From positions 1-64,000 of the forward strand of contig NZ_JANIDX010000001.1 in assembly GCF_026385485.1 (NCBI RefSeq): a DNA stretch of 64,000 nt. The letters run 5' to 3'. Each line of letters opens with the position of its first letter. Position 1 is the stretch's first letter. The notes under the pieces are model-generated. The model ran no database searches and was not told the origin of the DNA. It saw only the letters and a list, made by a program, of their open reading frames with translations. The stretch is from Bombella pollinis (GTDB lineage: Bacteria; Pseudomonadota; Alphaproteobacteria; Acetobacterales; Acetobacteraceae). The position numbers were made by a program, and so were the translations under genes. Below are positions 61,861 to 64,000 of this stretch, in pieces.

Positions 61861-62153
61861 TGCCGATGGAAGAAACGAATCTGCCTTGTTGTAATGGCAA
61901 GCTCCTTCAACGCATTACGAAATACCGCAAAATGAGGGGCCGCCTCATGCGCTTGGAAGGCCTTCTCATCCTTATACACCTCATAAAGAGCGACAAGATA
62001 AGGCTCCTCAACACTGCGTTGGATGAGGAACTCCAAACAGCCCGGCTCATCCGTTTTGGAGCGCAGCGCATCATACTGACACACCTCAAGGAACTTCGCC
62101 AAACTAGCCTCTGTTGCTTCAAACTCAGCAAACACAACGAGCGGTTGGGACAT
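61857..62153 (-). CDS. Antibiotic biosynthesis monooxygenase (ABM) domain protein
   Basis: The 98-residue protein has the ABM dimeric ferredoxin-like pattern: VVFAEFEATEASLAKFLEVC, EPGCLEFLIQRSVEEPYLVA, LYEVYKDEKAFQAHEAAPHF. Relatives are quinol oxidases such as YgiN or aldehyde-handling proteins. It is translationally coupled to alkB by ATGA, an unusual partner, which may hint at shared stress induction. Catalytic residues are not obvious. Confidence 0.85.
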   Translation of the reverse strand: MSQPLVVFAEFEATEASLAKFLEVCQYDALRSKTDEPGCLEFLIQRSVEEPYLVALYEVYKDEKAFQAHEAAPHFAVFRNALKELAITTRQIRFFHRQ

Positions 62154-62320
62154 CGACTCCTCCTGCGTAATAACGCCTTATCCAGCCTTTATGATACGCC
62201 TTGCCCTGCGCCCCAACAAGGCAGGGCTGCATAGGCCTCGCTTGTCCCGCCGGCTAAAACACGCTTGATAATGGGCGATCATCATATCGTTGTAGCGTTC
62301 CACGCGATTGAAAGGGTTGC

Positions 62321-62818
62321 ATGATGCACATAAACACCTCCCAGCATGACGAGACCGCCGCTACGCTGTTCCTCGACCAAGCGGGGGTTTCTTACGAGAC
62401 GCGCCATTATGATTATGCCCCGCAAAAAGGCCATATTGGCGAGCAAGCAGCCCACGCCATTGGGGCCAAACCATCGGCTGTGTTTAAAACACTTGCTGTT
62501 AAAATAGACCGCAAACAGGCGGCTTTTGCTGTCATCCCCGTAGCCAAACGCGTCAATTTTAAGGCCTTAGCCGCAGCCTTAGGCGGCAAAAATGCTAAAA
62601 TGATGCAAGCGGAGGAAGCTCACGAACGCACCGGTTTTGTCTCTGGTGGGACAACGCCTTTTGGCTCCCGTGAATCATTTCCCACTATCATAGACCGCAG
62701 CGCACAAAAGCATAAAACAATTTGGATTAATGCTGGGGCGCGGGGATTTTTAGCCTGTATGACCCCGCACGATATTCAAAATGTCCTGCAAGCCCATTTT
62801 GCCGCGATTGCCGAGTAA
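62321..62818 (+). CDS. ybaK: Cys-tRNA(Pro) deacylase YbaK/EbsC
   Basis: The 165-residue editing protein removes cysteine mis-charged onto tRNA-Pro. It shows YETRHYDYAPQKGHIGEQAA, GAKPSAVFKTLAVKIDRKQ with the conserved lysine, VAKRVNFKALAAALGGKNAK and VSGGTTPFGSRESFPTIIDR with the GGxxPxG motif. The closing part FLACMTPHDIQNVLQAHFAA fits YbaK. Two adjacent ATGs make the exact start ambiguous by one codon. Confidence 0.93.
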   Translation: MMHINTSQHDETAATLFLDQAGVSYETRHYDYAPQKGHIGEQAAHAIGAKPSAVFKTLAVKIDRKQAAFAVIPVAKRVNFKALAAALGGKNAKMMQAEEAHERTGFVSGGTTPFGSRESFPTIIDRSAQKHKTIWINAGARGFLACMTPHDIQNVLQAHFAAIAE

Positions 62819-62929
62819 GGCACGGCCTATTCTACATGACTATTTCGTGACGTTTTTTTCACTACCCTTATACCCTATTCCAGCGTTACTATCTGATGCG
62901 TTGAGGTTAGTCCCACACAGGGGGAGAAA

Positions 62930-63406
62930 ATGCGGTTTACCATCGCTGGGCTTATCTGTGCTCTCGCCTTTGGGGTGTTAAGCCCCCATGCGGCAGAAGC
63001 GCATCGCGGCTATTACCATCATGGTTATTATTACGGCCATCATCACAGCTTTGGCCATAGCTTCGCCCGCGGCTTTGGTTATGGCGTTGGCTCAGGCCTC
63101 GGCTATGGTGTCGTTAATCGCGTTTTTTCTGGCGGGCCTTTTGGGTACGGTTATAGTGGTGGTTATTATGATGGTGGCTATGCCATCCCATATGCTGTCC
63201 CTAGCCCTAGCTACAGCTCTCCGCCGCCGCCCAGCACCAATGTTGTTATTGTGCAACCACCTGCACCCCCCGCAGGTCCCCCCGGCTATCCTTATCCCGT
63301 CCCCGGCTATACGCATTACCAACCGGGGCAGGGCTATGTAGCTCAGACAACGACCTATGTGCAGGGCTATGGTTATGTCCCCACACCCCAACCTATTACG
63401 CCTTAA
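62930..63406 (+). CDS. Glycine/tyrosine/histidine-rich secreted protein
   Basis: The 158-residue product has a signal peptide (MRFTIAGLICALAFGVLSPH, cleavage near AAEA) and then HRGYYHHGYYYGHHHSFGHS. GFGYGVGSGLGYGVV, YGYSGGYYDGGY and a Pro-rich region ending in VPTPQPITP follow. Such low-complexity proteins occur in outer envelopes of alphaproteobacteria, and the His cluster could bind metal. AGGGGGAG lies before the ATG. No enzymatic fold is expected. Confidence 0.65.
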   Translation: MRFTIAGLICALAFGVLSPHAAEAHRGYYHHGYYYGHHHSFGHSFARGFGYGVGSGLGYGVVNRVFSGGPFGYGYSGGYYDGGYAIPYAVPSPSYSSPPPPSTNVVIVQPPAPPAGPPGYPYPVPGYTHYQPGQGYVAQTTTYVQGYGYVPTPQPITP

Positions 63407-63513
63407 TCATAAAATATCTGGCTTTACAAAGAGTTAAGAGTATATTACCGCACGGCATAATCACCCATCCTTTATACTCAATAGAGTAACACGAAAGGGC
63501 ATATTGCGAGCTT

Positions 63514-64000
63514 ATGGTCTTCTGCCGGCTTTTTATTGATCGCCCCGTGGCGACCACTTTGCTGGCCTTAGCCATCTTCCTCTCCGGGTTAGTGGCGTTA
63601 CCCTTTCTCCCTGTTGCGACCATGCCGGACATGACGGCGACCGCCATTATGGTGGTAGCCAGCCAACCCGGCTCAGACCCGCAACAAATGGCGACTTCTG
63701 TCTCCACCCCGTTAGAACGCCGCCTTGCCACGATTGCCGATGTCCAATCGCTAGAATCCACTACAGGCAGCGGCAAAACCTCTATCTTTATTGATTTTGC
63801 CCCATCACGTAATATTGATGGGGCATTGCGGGATGTCCAAGCCGCTTTACGTGCCGCCCGAAGTGACCTGCCAACAGGTACATTAGATTCAGACCCACAA
63901 GCCTTTAAGCTTGATGGGGATAGGCCTATCTACCTCCTTCATTTAACCTCTAAACAACAATCACGCGACCAGCTTTATGACCTCGCCCTCATCCGCATAC
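63514..64000 (+). CDS. RND-family efflux pump inner-membrane subunit (N-terminal part)
   Basis: The frame opens at ATG 63514 and runs past the window end (162 codons seen). The N-terminus FIDRPVATTLLALAIFLSGL, then LPFLPVATMPDMTATAIMVV and SQPGSDPQQMATSVSTPLER is classic AcrB/MdtB-type. TTGSGKTSIFIDFAPSRNID and AALRAARSDLPTGT follow the porter domain. The subclass resembles MdtBC. It pumps drugs or bile-like compounds with a fusion protein and TolC-type channel, neither of which is beside it on this side. Confidence 0.93.
   Translation, partial: MVFCRLFIDRPVATTLLALAIFLSGLVALPFLPVATMPDMTATAIMVVASQPGSDPQQMATSVSTPLERRLATIADVQSLESTTGSGKTSIFIDFAPSRNIDGALRDVQAALRAARSDLPTGTLDSDPQAFKLDGDRPIYLLHLTSKQQSRDQLYDLALIRI

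Noticed and set aside
62990..63400. Repeated GGTTAT/GGCTAT-like units that might be a CRISPR or tandem repeat array
   Set aside because: They are the codons of a Gly/Tyr-rich protein. Spacing is irregular, and there are no spacers of constant length.

Overview
The window looks like chromosomal DNA of an acetic acid bacterium (Acetobacteraceae, Alphaproteobacteria) of moderate GC. This is an inference from protein content: an OprB-type sugar porin, a UbiM-like ubiquinone hydroxylase, a NodT-type efflux outer membrane protein, a decayed 2-keto-acid decarboxylase, and phoU-phoB-phoR with short linked genes. A small-genome, insect- or flower-associated genus would fit, but species cannot be read from sequence alone.

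Region 1 (1-10170) is the right end of a prophage or tailocin-like element with a contractile tail. It holds the spike, baseplate W and J, and a DUF2612-type protein, then two tail-fibre plus chaperone cassettes. Between the cassettes lie overlapping i-/o-spanin genes, a coiled-coil membrane protein and a GIRNNNPGN-family hydrolase-like protein. Two small holin-like membrane proteins follow the second cassette. Reverse-strand genes for small, mostly secreted proteins of unknown function interrupt the tail operon on both sides of the spike gene. No capsid, terminase or integrase gene is in view, so the element continues to the left.

Region 2 (10255-13255) is AT-richer in appearance. It carries a YnfA membrane protein, a reverse-strand run of a TRIC-like channel and three unknown genes, and a GNAT acetyltransferase. 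Region 3 (13509-27856) is mainly envelope and transport: a PepSY membrane protein pair, an AI-2E-family permease, a large MscS channel, glycerate kinase, QueH, NhaA, a beta-barrel protein, an NCS1 permease, an OprB porin and a YfdX protein.

Region 4 (28130-33532) is a drug-efflux locus: emrA-emrB, a TetR regulator, a NodT outer membrane factor, and a clear TetR-type operator in front of emrA. Region 5 (33574-45992) is housekeeping: folD, threonine aldolase, DegP, AzlCD, TadA, three RNA-modification enzymes, FtsK, UbiM and a nitroreductase.

Region 6 (46103-50474) is a histidine operon, hisB-hisH-(GNAT)hisA-hisF-hisE-hinT, ending in a terminator. An acetyltransferase domain is fused in frame to HisA, and a strong internal ribosome-binding site should also give free HisA. 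The operon is followed by tRNA-Glu(CUC). Region 7 (50803-53326) is a 2-keto-acid decarboxylase pseudogene with three frameshifts and a missing 5' end that runs into a divergent LysR gene.

Region 8 (53343-64000) holds an esterase, phoU-phoB-phoR, a hydrolase/TIM-barrel pair, L-serine dehydratase, alkB with a small monooxygenase, a YbaK deacylase, a Gly/Tyr/His-rich secreted protein and the start of an RND pump. The items most worth follow-up are the GNAT-HisA fusion, the reverse-strand island in the tail operon, the decarboxylase/LysR junction and the structured hisH leader.
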